Shown here piece by piece: positions 9,565-18,959 of a stretch of DNA of 64,000 nucleotides. Source of the stretch: CAYUMU01 sp964445985 (lineage in GTDB: Bacteria > Planctomycetota > Planctomycetia > Pirellulales > S012-138); the NCBI GenBank assembly GCA_964445985.1, contig CAYUMU010000003.1, positions 101,553 to 165,552 of the forward strand, read 5' to 3'. Made by a program: the position numbers and the translations under genes. Under the pieces are notes generated by a model. That model was not told the origin of the DNA, ran no database searches, and saw nothing but the letters and a program-made list of their open reading frames with translations. The number at the start of each line of letters is the position of its first letter. The stretch's first letter is position 1.

Positions 9565-12525
9565 CTACAAGAAGTCGACCAGCGAAAGCCGCGAGATCTG
9601 CGCCAACGTGCGATACGAAGCCTCGAGGGCGGCCTGCCGCGACGTGAGATTGATGATCGCCTCCACCAGGTCCACCTCGTATTCTTGCGAGAGAGCCGAC
9701 TTGAGTTCGATCTCCTCGTTACCCAGTCGGACGGAAAGCGTATCGAGCCCCTGTTGGCGGGCTCCAATATCGGCGCGCGTGAAATTGAGATTGAGGTCCG
9801 CGGCGTTCAGCACTTCTACGGATCGAGTGATCCCATCCAGATCGCCAGCCAACAAGGCATCCCTGAGCCGCACTAAGGCGGTAAAGACGCCTTTCGTTTC
9901 TTTGGGATTTGCATCGATGCCAAGGATGGCTTCCGAGGCCCCGCCCGAAAATGGCACGGCCGCCGACGCGGCAACACTTCCGCTGCCGTTGTTGGCCGGA
10001 TCGAGCGTGGTATCGAGTTCGGCTACGAACTGCGCGCTCAGCGCCGGATTGGCCGCCAAGAGATTCACGGCGTGTTGGGCAGTGAAGCCCGCGGCGATAT
10101 CGACCCGATACGTTAACACGTTGCCATTCAACGCTACCGTATTGGCGCCGCCAGGGTTGTCCACGATTTCCAGCTGAAATTGATTGCCGGCCGCGCCAAT
10201 CTCTCGTGAACGCACCGTGAACGCATCGTTAGGGCCGGCGCCGTTGAGACTGACGGAAGCCAGCGATCCGGGTTGCGTGGGTCCGCCGCTGGCCTGCTGA
10301 TAGCCGAGCAGCCCCAGATCGTAAGCAGCGGTGCTATCGTCGGCCAGAATGGTGAGTTGGCCAGAGCCGGTCAGATCGTCTTGATAAATCTCGATTCCGT
10401 TGCCCTGGACTGCCAATCGCGCCAGCACCTTGCCCCCCACGGCGGTGTTATCTGGATGCGTATTGATGCGATCGAGCAATTGGCCAATGGTCCGAACCGG
10501 CCCGGCGCCCCCGGCCAGCGATACCGGGGCCGCCGCCGCCAACGCGCCGCTGCCATCATTCCCCGGATCAGCGGAAGTATCGAGTTGCGCCTGGACCCGG
10601 CTAGCAACACTGCTGTTGGCCGCCACCAAATCGATCGCGTCTTGCGCTGTGAGTCCGGCCGCAAGATCGGCGCTAATGGTCAGCAGCCCGCCCGACAAGC
10701 TGACCGATGACGCTCCGCCCGGCCCGCTGTCTACAATTTGCACGCGCAGCTCATTTCCCTGCCCGCCAGGCGTGAGCGCCGTAAAGGTCAGCGCATTGTT
10801 CACACCCGCTTGATTCACCGTCGCGGTGGCTGCCAGCGATTCGTCGAGCGCAACCGTGAAGGTTGTGCCGTCTTTGCGCTGAATGGAAAATTGCCGGGGC
10901 TGAGGAAAGTCACTGCTGCTGGGAGCGACGCCCCTCCCAAAGTTCAACGAGCTTAGTTCGGTGGATGGATTGAAGCTCCGCAAACCAAGCTGGGTGGCGG
11001 TTTGGCCACCGTTCTCGCCAATCGCAAAATCACCTCCACTGAGCCGCGAGCGAATATCGATGCCTGTGCGATCGCTATTGATTTCGGCCAGCACTCCGGC
11101 TTCGGAGCCATTGAGAATATTCAGCACGTCGTTGATTGTTTGGGCCGATGTAAAACTAATTGTGTAAGTCTTGCCACCATTCACAATTTGAATGCCAGAC
11201 GTCTTGTCGAACTCAATTCCTGTCCCGCCGACGGTGGTGGTCGTCGATACGGCAACCGCTCCCGTGCCATTGCTGCCTGTCGCCAACGACGCCCTGAAAT
11301 CGACCGCGGCCGCCGATTGATTGATGGCGTCGATCACGGTCTGAGCGGTGGACGCTCCCGCCTCGATGCTCACCTGAATCGTCTTCGCAACGGCGTCGTA
11401 TACCACGCTTTCACTGCCGGCCACGCCTCCGCTTACCAGCGAAACGCTGTAACCATCGAACGCTTGGCCTCGTACGTTGGCCGTCACATTGAACGTGCCC
11501 TGCGGCGTTCCCGCTGCAATCCGCGCGTTGCTGCTCACCCCCAGTACATTGCTAAGCGAGGTCGTCGAGCGCAGGATCGGATTGACATCTTGCCCCACGA
11601 TGGGCGCGGTTCCCACGCCAAGCTCTTGCAATATTCCGAGATCGCGCGCGGTCGTTCCTCCCGCCACCTCGCGGATTGTCAGATTGCCTTGATCGATCTG
11701 AACATTGATCCCCTGCGATGTCACCCAGGCGCTCACCTGACTGCCACTCAGGTTGGCCGATTGCAGCAACCGCACCACATCTCCCGTTGTCTCGGCGCGG
11801 CTGATATCGACCGTGGCCGTCGCGCCCGTGCCGTTGGCGAGCGTAATGCTGCCGGCCGTCACTCCGCGCCCACCATTCAAGTCGGCCAGCCGTGTGCGGT
11901 CGGTGACGACGGGGTTGAGGTCGGACGTGCCTCTCACGGCCTCCGAAATGGCGCCGAACACCTGCTGCCCCGTTACGTTGGTGGCAAACAAGGCATCGAT
12001 GTCGGCGTAGCTCAGCAAGCTCAGCTCATTGCCGTTGTACTTTACCTGATCGCCGAAAAATTCGAACGGTCGCACATTGGTTTGCGACCCGGCGAACAGA
12101 TAACGACCGCGAAACTGCTGATTCCCGACATCAACCAACTGCCGAATGGCCTGCTCAACCTGCTGCGCGGCCGCCGCCTGGGCGTCGCGACTCGTGGTGT
12201 TCGACGATACCGAAACTGCCAGCCCGCGAACCTCGGCCAGGATATTCGACACCGAAGATAGCGCCGCATCGCTCGCCGACAAAAATGACTGATTCGTCGA
12301 CAGATTGGTTTGAACTTGCGACTTCCGCTCCAATAACTTCTGTAAACTGATCGTGCGCAGGGCCGCCGGCGCATCTTCGCTGGGCAGCGTGAACCTGACT
12401 CCCGTGCTCAGTTGATTCTGAATGCGGAACAGTTCACTCTGGTCAAAGCGAACCTGACTGAGCAATCGCGAAGACACCAGCGCGTCGCTGATTCGCGTCG
12501 ATGATAGAGGGATAATGCTCGTCAT
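9565..12525 (-). CDS. flgL: Flagellar hook-associated protein 3 (very large FlgL)
   Basis: Hook-filament junction protein, exported by the flagellar type III system. The N-terminal 200 residues (SSTRISDALVSSRLL, QNQLSTGVRFTLPSED, QQFRGRYLFAG) and the C-terminal 90 residues (RADIGARQQGLDTL, LTSRQAALEASYRTLAQ) are the coiled-coil D0/D1 parts of FlgL/flagellin. The centre, about 600 residues, is an expansion: a flagellin-IN-like segment (GVTAGSITLANGTGATATVD), then three related modules at roughly 348-438, 575-668 and 760-858. Each has a GGxGN..L.V.IVD core, a TAQ.A(I/V).L block and a D..xDPxNDGSG tail. Total 986 residues against about 300-500 in typical bacteria. ATG 12525 (MTSIIPLSSTRI) is preferred to the ORF start at 12564 because the family begins there. 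Last gene of the flg cluster. Confidence 0.95.
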   Translation of the reverse strand: MTSIIPLSSTRISDALVSSRLLSQVRFDQSELFRIQNQLSTGVRFTLPSEDAPAALRTISLQKLLERKSQVQTNLSTNQSFLSASDAALSSVSNILAEVRGLAVSVSSNTTSRDAQAAAAQQVEQAIRQLVDVGNQQFRGRYLFAGSQTNVRPFEFFGDQVKYNGNELSLLSYADIDALFATNVTGQQVFGAISEAVRGTSDLNPVVTDRTRLADLNGGRGVTAGSITLANGTGATATVDISRAETTGDVVRLLQSANLSGSQVSAWVTSQGINVQIDQGNLTIREVAGGTTARDLGILQELGVGTAPIVGQDVNPILRSTTSLSNVLGVSSNARIAAGTPQGTFNVTANVRGQAFDGYSVSLVSGGVAGSESVVYDAVAKTIQVSIEAGASTAQTVIDAINQSAAAVDFRASLATGSNGTGAVAVSTTTTVGGTGIEFDKTSGIQIVNGGKTYTISFTSAQTINDVLNILNGSEAGVLAEINSDRTGIDIRSRLSGGDFAIGENGGQTATQLGLRSFNPSTELSSLNFGRGVAPSSSDFPQPRQFSIQRKDGTTFTVALDESLAATATVNQAGVNNALTFTALTPGGQGNELRVQIVDSGPGGASSVSLSGGLLTISADLAAGLTAQDAIDLVAANSSVASRVQAQLDTSADPGNDGSGALAAAAPVSLAGGAGPVRTIGQLLDRINTHPDNTAVGGKVLARLAVQGNGIEIYQDDLTGSGQLTILADDSTAAYDLGLLGYQQASGGPTQPGSLASVSLNGAGPNDAFTVRSREIGAAGNQFQLEIVDNPGGANTVALNGNVLTYRVDIAAGFTAQHAVNLLAANPALSAQFVAELDTTLDPANNGSGSVAASAAVPFSGGASEAILGIDANPKETKGVFTALVRLRDALLAGDLDGITRSVEVLNAADLNLNFTRADIGARQQGLDTLSVRLGNEEIELKSALSQEYEVDLVEAIINLTSRQAALEASYRTLAQISRLSLVDFL

Positions 12526-12616
12526 GATGATTGTCTGATGGTTACGCTGTCGATGAGGCAACAACTTCTAGGACGACGGACCCGTCACGCGAGCCCCGGC
12601 TTTGGGCTGGGCATAT

Positions 12617-14317
12617 CTATAAATTCACCAGGATTCCCAAGAGTTCGTCAATCGTGGCGATGTACCGCGCGGTCGCCTGGAATGCCCGCTGATACTGCAT
12701 CAACCGAATCGTCTCTTCATCGAGGCTCACGCCGCTAACCGAAAGGTGTTGGGCTGACAGCGTGTCTTCAAAGACCCGGTAGCCGTTGGCGATTGAACCG
12801 GCAACGCTCGACGACTGCGTCACATCGCCCACCAGGCGATCGTACAGGTCGCTAATCGTAATTCCACTCTGCGAGCCAATCGGCCGATCCAAGAATCCGC
12901 CCAATTCCACGGCTCCGGCGGTATCCACGCCAATTCCCCCTCGGCTGGCGGCAAACTTGCCTGGGTCGGACAACATGGCCTGGATCACACCAATATCGCC
13001 CGCGGCCGTACCTCGGAAAAAAGTATTGATGCCGAGCGCGGCAAGAATTCCGCTCGTGTCGTTGGCGAACGCAATCTCCTGCTGGCTCGATTCCGACCGA
13101 ATCTGCAAATGACCTTGCGCATCGACGCTCGCGATCACACCGTCGATCGCCGACAGTTGGGCCACGAGGTTGTTGAGCGTAGTGTCGTCGCCGTCCAGCC
13201 CATCCAGATCCAGAAAGACATCCGAACGTTCCGTCAAGCCCGTCTGACGATGATAGACCTGAATCTGAAACGAACCATTGCTGGCCGTGAAGGGCAGTCC
13301 CGCCTGATTCAGCGCCGCGCTGGCGTCTTCCACGGCAAACTCGCTGACAATGTCCTGGTAGCCGCTCAAACCCTGCCCCGAAGAAAACACACGATTGAAC
13401 TCGAAAATGAGCGTGCTGGCGAAGTCGTCCAATTCTTCGAGGAATCCGCCCAGGATCTCGTCTCGTGAAGTCAGCAACCCGGCCAGTTCGCCACCCGACG
13501 CTTGAAGAGGCTCATCCGTATCTGCGAACCGAATCCTGGCGACCGTCAGACCGCGGTCGCCTTCGTAATAGGTCTCGACTTCGCGTCGAATGCCCTCAAA
13601 CACCAGAAAACTGCCATTCAGCGACACGTTGACCGTGCCGTTGGTCTGCTCGTCAATGCGCACATTGGCCAGTTCCGACAGTTTGGTAAGTGCCACGCTT
13701 CGCTGATCGCGCAGCCCGACGGCGTCGCTTCGCGACACCGATCCGCCTTCGACCTGCGCGATCTGGATGTTCAACTTTCGAACTTCTTCGGTCAAACGGT
13801 TAATGTCGCCGGAAATCGAAACCACTCGCTCGTTCAGATCGCGGCGATTTGCCTGCACGCGTTGCGATAGCCGTTGGATATCTTCCGTTAGCGATTTGCC
13901 CTGCAGGGCGGCCAAATGCCGCACGCCGGCATCTTCTGGCTGATTCAGCACTTCGTGAATGCTGGCCACAAAATCGTTCAGCGCGGTACTCAAGTCGGTT
14001 TCACTCAACTCGCCGATCAATTGCTCCAACTTGAGATAGGTTTCGCGTTGCACATCCGCATTGACGCGATCGCTGGTGGCGCTCCGCAATTGCTTTTCGA
14101 CAAACTTGTCGACCTTTTGCACAATGGCCTGAACATCAACTCCCAACCCCAGCAGCAACTTCCCCTGCCGCTGCGTGGGGCCGGGCGACAACACCACTTC
14201 TTCGCGGATATATCCCGGCGTGTTGACATTGGCAATATTCTGCCCCACCACCTGCATGCCAATTTGATTGGCCCGCAGGGCGTTGTTTGCCAACTGTATG
14301 GAGCTATAAAGCGACAT
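12617..14317 (-). CDS. flgK: Flagellar hook-associated protein 1
   Basis: First hook-filament junction protein, exported through the flagellar export apparatus and assembled on the hook tip before FlgL. The 566-residue product begins with the rod/hook signature SLYSSIQLANNALRANQ and VVGQNIANVNTPGY, followed by a long heptad-rich segment (about 60-220), and ends with the C-terminal D0 helix block SGVSLDEETIRLMQYQRAFQ and ATARYIATIDELLGIL. Length is normal for FlgK. ATG 14317 (MSLYSS) fits the family; an ATG five codons earlier (14332) is also open. It follows flgN by about 160 bases and precedes flgL by about 90 bases, the usual flgN-flgK-flgL order. Confidence 0.96.
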   Translation of the reverse strand: MSLYSSIQLANNALRANQIGMQVVGQNIANVNTPGYIREEVVLSPGPTQRQGKLLLGLGVDVQAIVQKVDKFVEKQLRSATSDRVNADVQRETYLKLEQLIGELSETDLSTALNDFVASIHEVLNQPEDAGVRHLAALQGKSLTEDIQRLSQRVQANRRDLNERVVSISGDINRLTEEVRKLNIQIAQVEGGSVSRSDAVGLRDQRSVALTKLSELANVRIDEQTNGTVNVSLNGSFLVFEGIRREVETYYEGDRGLTVARIRFADTDEPLQASGGELAGLLTSRDEILGGFLEELDDFASTLIFEFNRVFSSGQGLSGYQDIVSEFAVEDASAALNQAGLPFTASNGSFQIQVYHRQTGLTERSDVFLDLDGLDGDDTTLNNLVAQLSAIDGVIASVDAQGHLQIRSESSQQEIAFANDTSGILAALGINTFFRGTAAGDIGVIQAMLSDPGKFAASRGGIGVDTAGAVELGGFLDRPIGSQSGITISDLYDRLVGDVTQSSSVAGSIANGYRVFEDTLSAQHLSVSGVSLDEETIRLMQYQRAFQATARYIATIDELLGILVNL

Positions 14318-14476
14318 CGCAACAATGCCCAACCAGAAAAGTTAACAGGCTCAGAACCTTGAAATGCCCACCGCGACCAACCCTTCGGGCTACGTGAGGC
14401 ATTCGTATGCCCCGTCTACCCAGGCTGGCAAGTGCATCGCCATCGCCGACGACAGCCAAACGGCTCTCACACTTAC

Positions 14477-14983
14477 CTATACTTCTTGATCCACCAGACC
14501 TCCCGTAGGACCCGAGCTCGCCGACGCCTCCAACTTGTAGGTGGGTTGCAAACGGCCGCCGGTGGCGATGATCTCCAACACCTGCGAGAGATGAATCATA
14601 GCGCGTTGATGCAGCACCCAATTCGATAGGTTGCGCTGCCGCAACAATGCCATTTGCTGCTCGGTTTGATCCAATCGCTGCTCGACATCACGCCGCCGCT
14701 CGCTCCCCGACAGCTTTCCGGCAAGTTCCCGCAAGGTCTCGTGAGACGCTCCGTCGCCATCCGCGTTCTTGAGGAGTCCCGTTCGCTGGTCATGGCAGTC
14801 CTGTAGACGCGCGAGCAATTCCTGCTCGCGGGCCTGAAGACCAGCCAAATCCAACTCGGTTGCCGGATTCAGCAGCATGCGCTGCTTGTCCAACAGCACC
14901 GCCAGCCAATCCTGCTGTACCGACGACAGTTCTTCGAGCAACTCAGGCAATGCTACTTCCCACGACAGTTCTTGAGTTGTCAT
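14477..14983 (-). CDS. flgN: FlgN-like flagellar export chaperone
   Basis: A 168-residue, mostly helical, leucine- and glutamine-rich protein with long coiled-coil stretches (ALPELLEELSSVQQDWLAVL; LAGLQAREQELLARLQ). FlgN keeps FlgK and FlgL soluble in the cytoplasm and delivers them to the export gate. Sequence conservation in FlgN is low, so the assignment rests on size, helical pattern with the LxxRE-type heptads, and position immediately upstream of flgK and flgL. The last 20 residues are Ser/Gly-rich and probably disordered. It starts about 110 bases after the stop of the FlgJ-like gene; that spacer holds no convincing flgM. Confidence 0.8.
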   Translation of the reverse strand: MTTQELSWEVALPELLEELSSVQQDWLAVLLDKQRMLLNPATELDLAGLQAREQELLARLQDCHDQRTGLLKNADGDGASHETLRELAGKLSGSERRRDVEQRLDQTEQQMALLRQRNLSNWVLHQRAMIHLSQVLEIIATGGRLQPTYKLEASASSGPTGGLVDQEV

Positions 14984-15094
14984 CTCTGCTGGTCCCCCTC
15001 AGCGATATCATTCGAAGTCATTTCGACCGCACCGTTGATTTCTTGAGCATGCTGAACCACCATTTCGCTCGCTGGCCGTTGCGGAACTGCCGGC

Positions 15095-15529
15095 TTACAA
15101 CTCGGCGTCGAACGAAACCTGGCTCCGCGAGCCAAACTGCAAGTTGTACATCGTTTCGGCAATCTGACCACCTTGGGCCGAGGTCATCCGCTCCGTCAGC
15201 ACCTGATCCAACTGCTGCTGAAAAATCTCTTCCGTTTGGCCACCATGAAAATAGGCCGGCTTGTCGAGCGACTCCCGCATGGTCTTAAACAGCTGGCCGA
15301 AGAGTGTCTGCCCCACAAAGTTGGTGAACTGCTGCTTCAGTTCCGAGTCGTCGCTGCCCTCGGGTCGAAGGGTCGCGGTCTCAGAGCCAGTGGCGGAAGA
15401 CGGCATGGCGCCCGCGGCGCGCAGCACATCGGCAAAATCGCCGCTGGCAGCGTTGGAGTTGTCGGCGCCTTTGCCCACCGCCAAGGAATCAGCCGCCGAG
15501 AATGATGATAGGACGCTGGAAATGTTCAT
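15095..15529 (-). CDS. flgJ: Rod-binding protein, FlgJ N-terminal domain only
   Basis: A 144-residue protein corresponding to the rod-binding domain of FlgJ, which caps the growing flagellar rod in the periplasm. The core is LKQQFTNFVGQTLFGQLFKTM..SLDKPAYFHGGQTEEIFQQQLDQVLTERM, matching the rod-binding consensus, and the C-terminus carries the amphipathic block QIAETMY. There is no peptidoglycan hydrolase domain, as is common outside the gammaproteobacteria, so another enzyme must open the wall. ATG 15529 (MNISSVLSSFSAADS) is chosen over the ORF start at 15592, whose first 21 residues are unlike the family. Position right after flgI supports the call. Confidence 0.88.
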   Translation of the reverse strand: MNISSVLSSFSAADSLAVGKGADNSNAASGDFADVLRAAGAMPSSATGSETATLRPEGSDDSELKQQFTNFVGQTLFGQLFKTMRESLDKPAYFHGGQTEEIFQQQLDQVLTERMTSAQGGQIAETMYNLQFGSRSQVSFDAEL

Positions 15530-15595
15530 GGTCTTATTCTTCGTCAATTCCAAGTACGCAACATTCGCCCAAGCTAAAAAAGCACACATCAATTT

Positions 15596-16687
15596 TCATT
15601 CAATAATCAGGCGGCCACGCAACTTCCCGTTCCGCTCCAGACCTTTGAGAATGTCTATGATGTCTTTCGTGGGCACCTTGACCGCGTTCAATGCCTCGAG
15701 CAGCGACTTCAACTGCGTGGGGTTGGCATGCTCGGGATCAATTCCCACGAACGGATCACCCTGAATCGCGCCTGTTTCCACCACAATATTGCGGTGCGTT
15801 ACTACCGCGGGTCCGATCTCCACGTCACCACTAATCACAACACTTCCCGTGCGCTCATTCACAACCACGCGCGCATCCGTTCGGATTTCATCCAAAGGAA
15901 GATTCATGATCTGGGCCACGAACTCCACGGGAAACTTCTGATATTGCTGCGGGATGGCCACGACCACGTTCACCTGATTGATCGCCATCGCTGGCCGAAT
16001 ATATTGCGTGCCATAGGGGGTCGACTGCTGGCTGGCGAACTGCTCATTGACAAGATCTGAAATTTCCTGGGCCATGACAAAGCTGGCTTGATTCGGATTG
16101 ATCACGAGCGTGATACGGCCCTCTTTCACGTACGGGTTGAAGAAATCTTCCACCAAACGACACCCGCCGTGCACGCTAGCCGTGTTGACATTCGTGGGGT
16201 CGATGGCGAGATCGCCCTGCGAAAAACCGTAGACCTTGGTGTTGCCCGGCTGCACATCTTGCATGGGAGTAACAAAAAGTCGCCCCCCAGCGAGGCTTTT
16301 CGCCGACCCAATCGAGCTTACCCGGCAATTGAGGCGGTCACCGTCGCGGGCGCCTCCCGATGGCACGGTTGCCGACACCATCACCAACGCCACGTTTTTG
16401 GCGTCGATAATCTCCGCGAGGCCGCCCCCGCCCAGGGGATGCTCCATCAATTGCAGTGTTGCCGCCAGGCTGCGAATGGTTGGCAGAAACTTGTTGCTGT
16501 CTCCCGTGCCTCGCAAGCCAATCACCAGGCCCATGCCCACCAGTTCGTTCTCTTCTTGTCCCTTAACGCGACACACGTCGATCAGGCGAGTCTGAGCGAT
16601 GGCCAACTCCGGCACGATGGACAGCAATGCCATTGCGACCGCTGATGCGATGAGCCAGGTGCGGCGACATGTCTGATTGGTTTTCAT
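15596..16687 (-). CDS. flgI: Flagellar P-ring protein
   Basis: Forms the periplasmic P-ring bushing around the flagellar rod at the peptidoglycan layer. The 363-residue product has a signal peptide (TWLIASAVAMALLSIVPELAIA, cleaved before QTRL) and the FlgI hallmarks RVKGQEENELVGMGLVIGL, GTGDSNKF, KNVALVMVSATVP, the VVVNERTGSVVISGDV block, and a C-terminal LLEALNAVKVPTKDIIDILK. Length and order are as in other FlgI proteins. It follows flgH by 70 bases and precedes the FlgJ-like gene by 66 bases, so flgA-flgH-flgI-flgJ are adjacent, as expected for the ring and rod assembly block. Very secure. Confidence 0.97.
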   Translation of the reverse strand: MKTNQTCRRTWLIASAVAMALLSIVPELAIAQTRLIDVCRVKGQEENELVGMGLVIGLRGTGDSNKFLPTIRSLAATLQLMEHPLGGGGLAEIIDAKNVALVMVSATVPSGGARDGDRLNCRVSSIGSAKSLAGGRLFVTPMQDVQPGNTKVYGFSQGDLAIDPTNVNTASVHGGCRLVEDFFNPYVKEGRITLVINPNQASFVMAQEISDLVNEQFASQQSTPYGTQYIRPAMAINQVNVVVAIPQQYQKFPVEFVAQIMNLPLDEIRTDARVVVNERTGSVVISGDVEIGPAVVTHRNIVVETGAIQGDPFVGIDPEHANPTQLKSLLEALNAVKVPTKDIIDILKGLERNGKLRGRLIIE

Positions 16688-16757
16688 AGTCTTGGCGATT
16701 CAATGCTGGCGAGAAGTTGGAAAGATCGAAGGCGCGGCACGCCCCAGCACTCTCGTG

Positions 16758-17459
16758 CTAGAAGGGTGACACGGTATCCCAGAACTTCATGAACCAGCCG
16801 CGTCGATACGCATCGCGGACGTGACCCATTTCTCGCTTATTCACAGTCAGATCGGAGACATTCTCACTGAGCACGCGGTTGTTGGGCAGCACATCTTCAG
16901 GCCGCACTTCGCCGGTTAGCGTTTGCTCCCAGACTTCCTCATTATTTTTGACGGTTTGTTGAGCCTCGATTACCAGGTTGCCATTCGGTCGCACGTCTTT
17001 CACTCTGGCGGCGATCGTGAACTGGAGGCGGTCGATGGTTTCAATCTCGTTCTCGGCCCGATATTGCGTGTTCAGCTTACCCTGAACTCGAGGATCGCCT
17101 TCGTTTTGCAAGGCGGGCTTAAGCGACAGACCTCGCAACTCAATCCAGTCCAGCAAGCGAGCATCGTAGTCCGCCCGCTTGCGTCGTTGTACTTCGGCCT
17201 CACTCAGAAATGACGTGCGAATATTGACTACCACCGTGATAATATCGTGCTTCTGAATCGTGCGCGGCGGCGTGGGGGCAATATAATAGAAGGAAGTGTC
17301 TTGCACGGTCAGCGGTCGGCCGTGCACCACCTCGCGAACGAGCGTACCACTTTGTGCATTTGCCACGCCGACTCCGGCAAGCAACATCAGACCCACCACA
17401 CCACCCAGGCTCAGGGATCGGAGCGTATTAGGAACCCATGAAGAATAATTGTCGGGCAT
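16758..17459 (-). CDS. flgH: Flagellar L-ring protein
   Basis: Forms the outer-membrane L-ring. From the ATG at 17459 the product is 233 residues with a signal peptide (SLGGVVGLMLLAGVGVANA) and the FlgH core KHDIITVVVNIRTSFLSEAE, RVKDVRPNGNLVIEAQQTV, and LTGEVRPEDVLPNNRVLSENVSDL. No lipobox Cys is visible at the cleavage site (ANAQSG), unlike the lipoprotein FlgH of enterics. The frame stays open to 17642 and an ATG at 17561 (MSTNLNNATRKD) follows a purine-rich GGCGGGAA stretch. A long palindrome at 17460-17511 abuts the 17459 start, so either it folds over the ribosome site or translation starts at 17561 and reads through it. Start uncertain, identity secure. Confidence 0.94.
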   Translation of the reverse strand: MPDNYSSWVPNTLRSLSLGGVVGLMLLAGVGVANAQSGTLVREVVHGRPLTVQDTSFYYIAPTPPRTIQKHDIITVVVNIRTSFLSEAEVQRRKRADYDARLLDWIELRGLSLKPALQNEGDPRVQGKLNTQYRAENEIETIDRLQFTIAARVKDVRPNGNLVIEAQQTVKNNEEVWEQTLTGEVRPEDVLPNNRVLSENVSDLTVNKREMGHVRDAYRRGWFMKFWDTVSPF

Positions 17460-17511
17460 AGTCGCCTTTCGCTCCGCGAAAGGATTTGCTTTCGCGGAGC
17501 GAAAGCCGACT
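17460..17511. repeat. Near-perfect 23-bp-arm palindrome abutting the flgH start
   Basis: Arms 17460-17482 and 17489-17511 are complementary at 22 of 23 positions, with a 6-nt loop. The inner 17 bp (CTTTCGCTCCGCGAAAG and its complement) are perfect, and each arm is itself a small hairpin (CTTTCGC NNN GCGAAAG). In the mRNA it lies directly before the flgH ATG and contains no in-frame stop. It could be a translational switch or a mobile palindromic element inserted in the flgH 5' region. Confidence 0.8.
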
Positions 17512-17689
17512 TTGTTTTTCGTGCAATCCTTACGGGTCGCGTTATTAAGATTCGTGCTCATTTCATTCCCGCCTGCAGTTATGTTCCTATAGAGCCCTGC
17601 GGCACGCGGCGTCGTGCCGCCTATTGTTTTGTGCCCAACCATGATGCTGTCGCTTCTAAATCCTCATGTTCACTCACTGGATGCGTGGC

Positions 17690-18886
17690 TCAGCGGGTCC
17701 ATCCATTGGGCGAGTTGCCCTGGGTTGGCCTTTCTGCCAGAGAGGTGCTCCTGGCGAGAACTTCCACGGTTTGCAAGTCTCGCACGCGAGCAGTGAAAAC
17801 GCTGCGATCAGACAACGATTCCACCAGCACGGTGTCGCCCTTGCGGCCGGTGTCGCGTGCTCGGCCTTCCATGCGGAGTCGCACACCGGAGCTATGAACG
17901 ATCACGGACACGATCTCTCCTCGTCGCACCAACTCGGGCGAGCGGACCAGGCCCGTATCGAGGATTTGCCCCGGGGCCATATTCTGGGTCGACTCCTGTC
18001 CAATGACGTCTTCGATCTGGTGAAAAGCGTCGCCGGAAGCCGCCTGCGTTCCGCGTTGCAGTTGCAGATGCTCTCGCTGCAGGATCGTGCCTTTGCTTAC
18101 AGCGGCAGCTAAGACCACGACCGAGGGCGTTTGTGAGATCACCGCGGTGATTTGCGAAATCTGTTGGCCGTTGGGCGATTCAAAGACCACTGGGAAGATC
18201 TGAGTTCCCAACCAATGGGTTGGCGCATCCGCGTGAGGATTTGAATATCCGCCAGTTTCGCTATAGGCCGCCACGCTTGCGACATGCGTTCGCGACTGAG
18301 CGTCGCCTGACACTCGGCACGCTTCACACTCCAAGGCCAGACGCATTCCATCTGCGTTGCATCGCAGAGTCACGTTCCAGGCATGGGTTGCCGAGACGGT
18401 GTTTGTCAGAAAAGCCTGAATGGCCGATTTCAATTTATCTTCTGCCTGACGCATGGCCTCGCTATTCAGCGGCATCGCTCTGGGCGCCAAGGGGGCACGC
18501 GACGTCGCAAGCTGGATTGGCTTGATGGCGGCAACGCTTTCACTGGCAACCACCACCTTGGCGGCCCCCGAAAAGCGATGCCGCGACAGGTCGACACCCC
18601 GGTGCAACAACGTGCGTTGGATGTCGACCACCGTCAGACTGATTTGCTGGTCGCCCAGCGGGGCAGGCCCCAATTCCGTTTGGGCCATTCGATCCGCCAT
18701 TTGCGGGTCGTTTTCGAAGATCGTGGCGACGTCTTTCAACATGATCAAATTGCCCGCGACAACCGTTTTGGATTTCAGCTGAATTTCCGCGGCCGTACCA
18801 GGGACTGCCAAGGCGCTGCCAGCGATGCACAGCAGGACCGTGGTCGCGGTTCGAATCGTCAAGTTGTGGTGGGCAGGGCGGAACAT
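17690..18886 (-). CDS. flgA: Flagellar basal body P-ring formation chaperone
   Basis: Periplasmic chaperone needed to assemble the FlgI P-ring. The 398-residue product is exported (signal peptide TTVLLCIAGSALAVPGTAA) and ends in the SAF-like domain typical of FlgA: VSKGTILQREHLQLQRG, APGQILDTGLVRSPELVRRGE, VSVIVHSSGVRLRMEGRARDTG and GDTVLVESLSDRSVFTARV. The N-terminal half is longer than in enteric FlgA. ATG 18886 (MFRPAHHN) gives a compact signal peptide; the ORF start at 18931 adds 15 residues. It sits between flgG and flgH, all on the same strand. Secure from the C-terminal domain and the neighbourhood. Confidence 0.93.
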   Translation of the reverse strand: MFRPAHHNLTIRTATTVLLCIAGSALAVPGTAAEIQLKSKTVVAGNLIMLKDVATIFENDPQMADRMAQTELGPAPLGDQQISLTVVDIQRTLLHRGVDLSRHRFSGAAKVVVASESVAAIKPIQLATSRAPLAPRAMPLNSEAMRQAEDKLKSAIQAFLTNTVSATHAWNVTLRCNADGMRLALECEACRVSGDAQSRTHVASVAAYSETGGYSNPHADAPTHWLGTQIFPVVFESPNGQQISQITAVISQTPSVVVLAAAVSKGTILQREHLQLQRGTQAASGDAFHQIEDVIGQESTQNMAPGQILDTGLVRSPELVRRGEIVSVIVHSSGVRLRMEGRARDTGRKGDTVLVESLSDRSVFTARVRDLQTVEVLARSTSLAERPTQGNSPNGWTR

Positions 18887-18959
18887 GTTTGGCCAGTATG
18901 AGAGAATTAACGTATGCCGCGAAAGGCCCATCGCCAGGCGAGGGCGTTTGTCAAACCCG

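Noticed and set aside
14984..15094. A small flgM-like gene between flgN and flgJ
   Set aside because: The only frame there (antisense-like, 63 codons, Cys/Arg-rich) has no FlgM features and overlaps the FlgJ-like gene.
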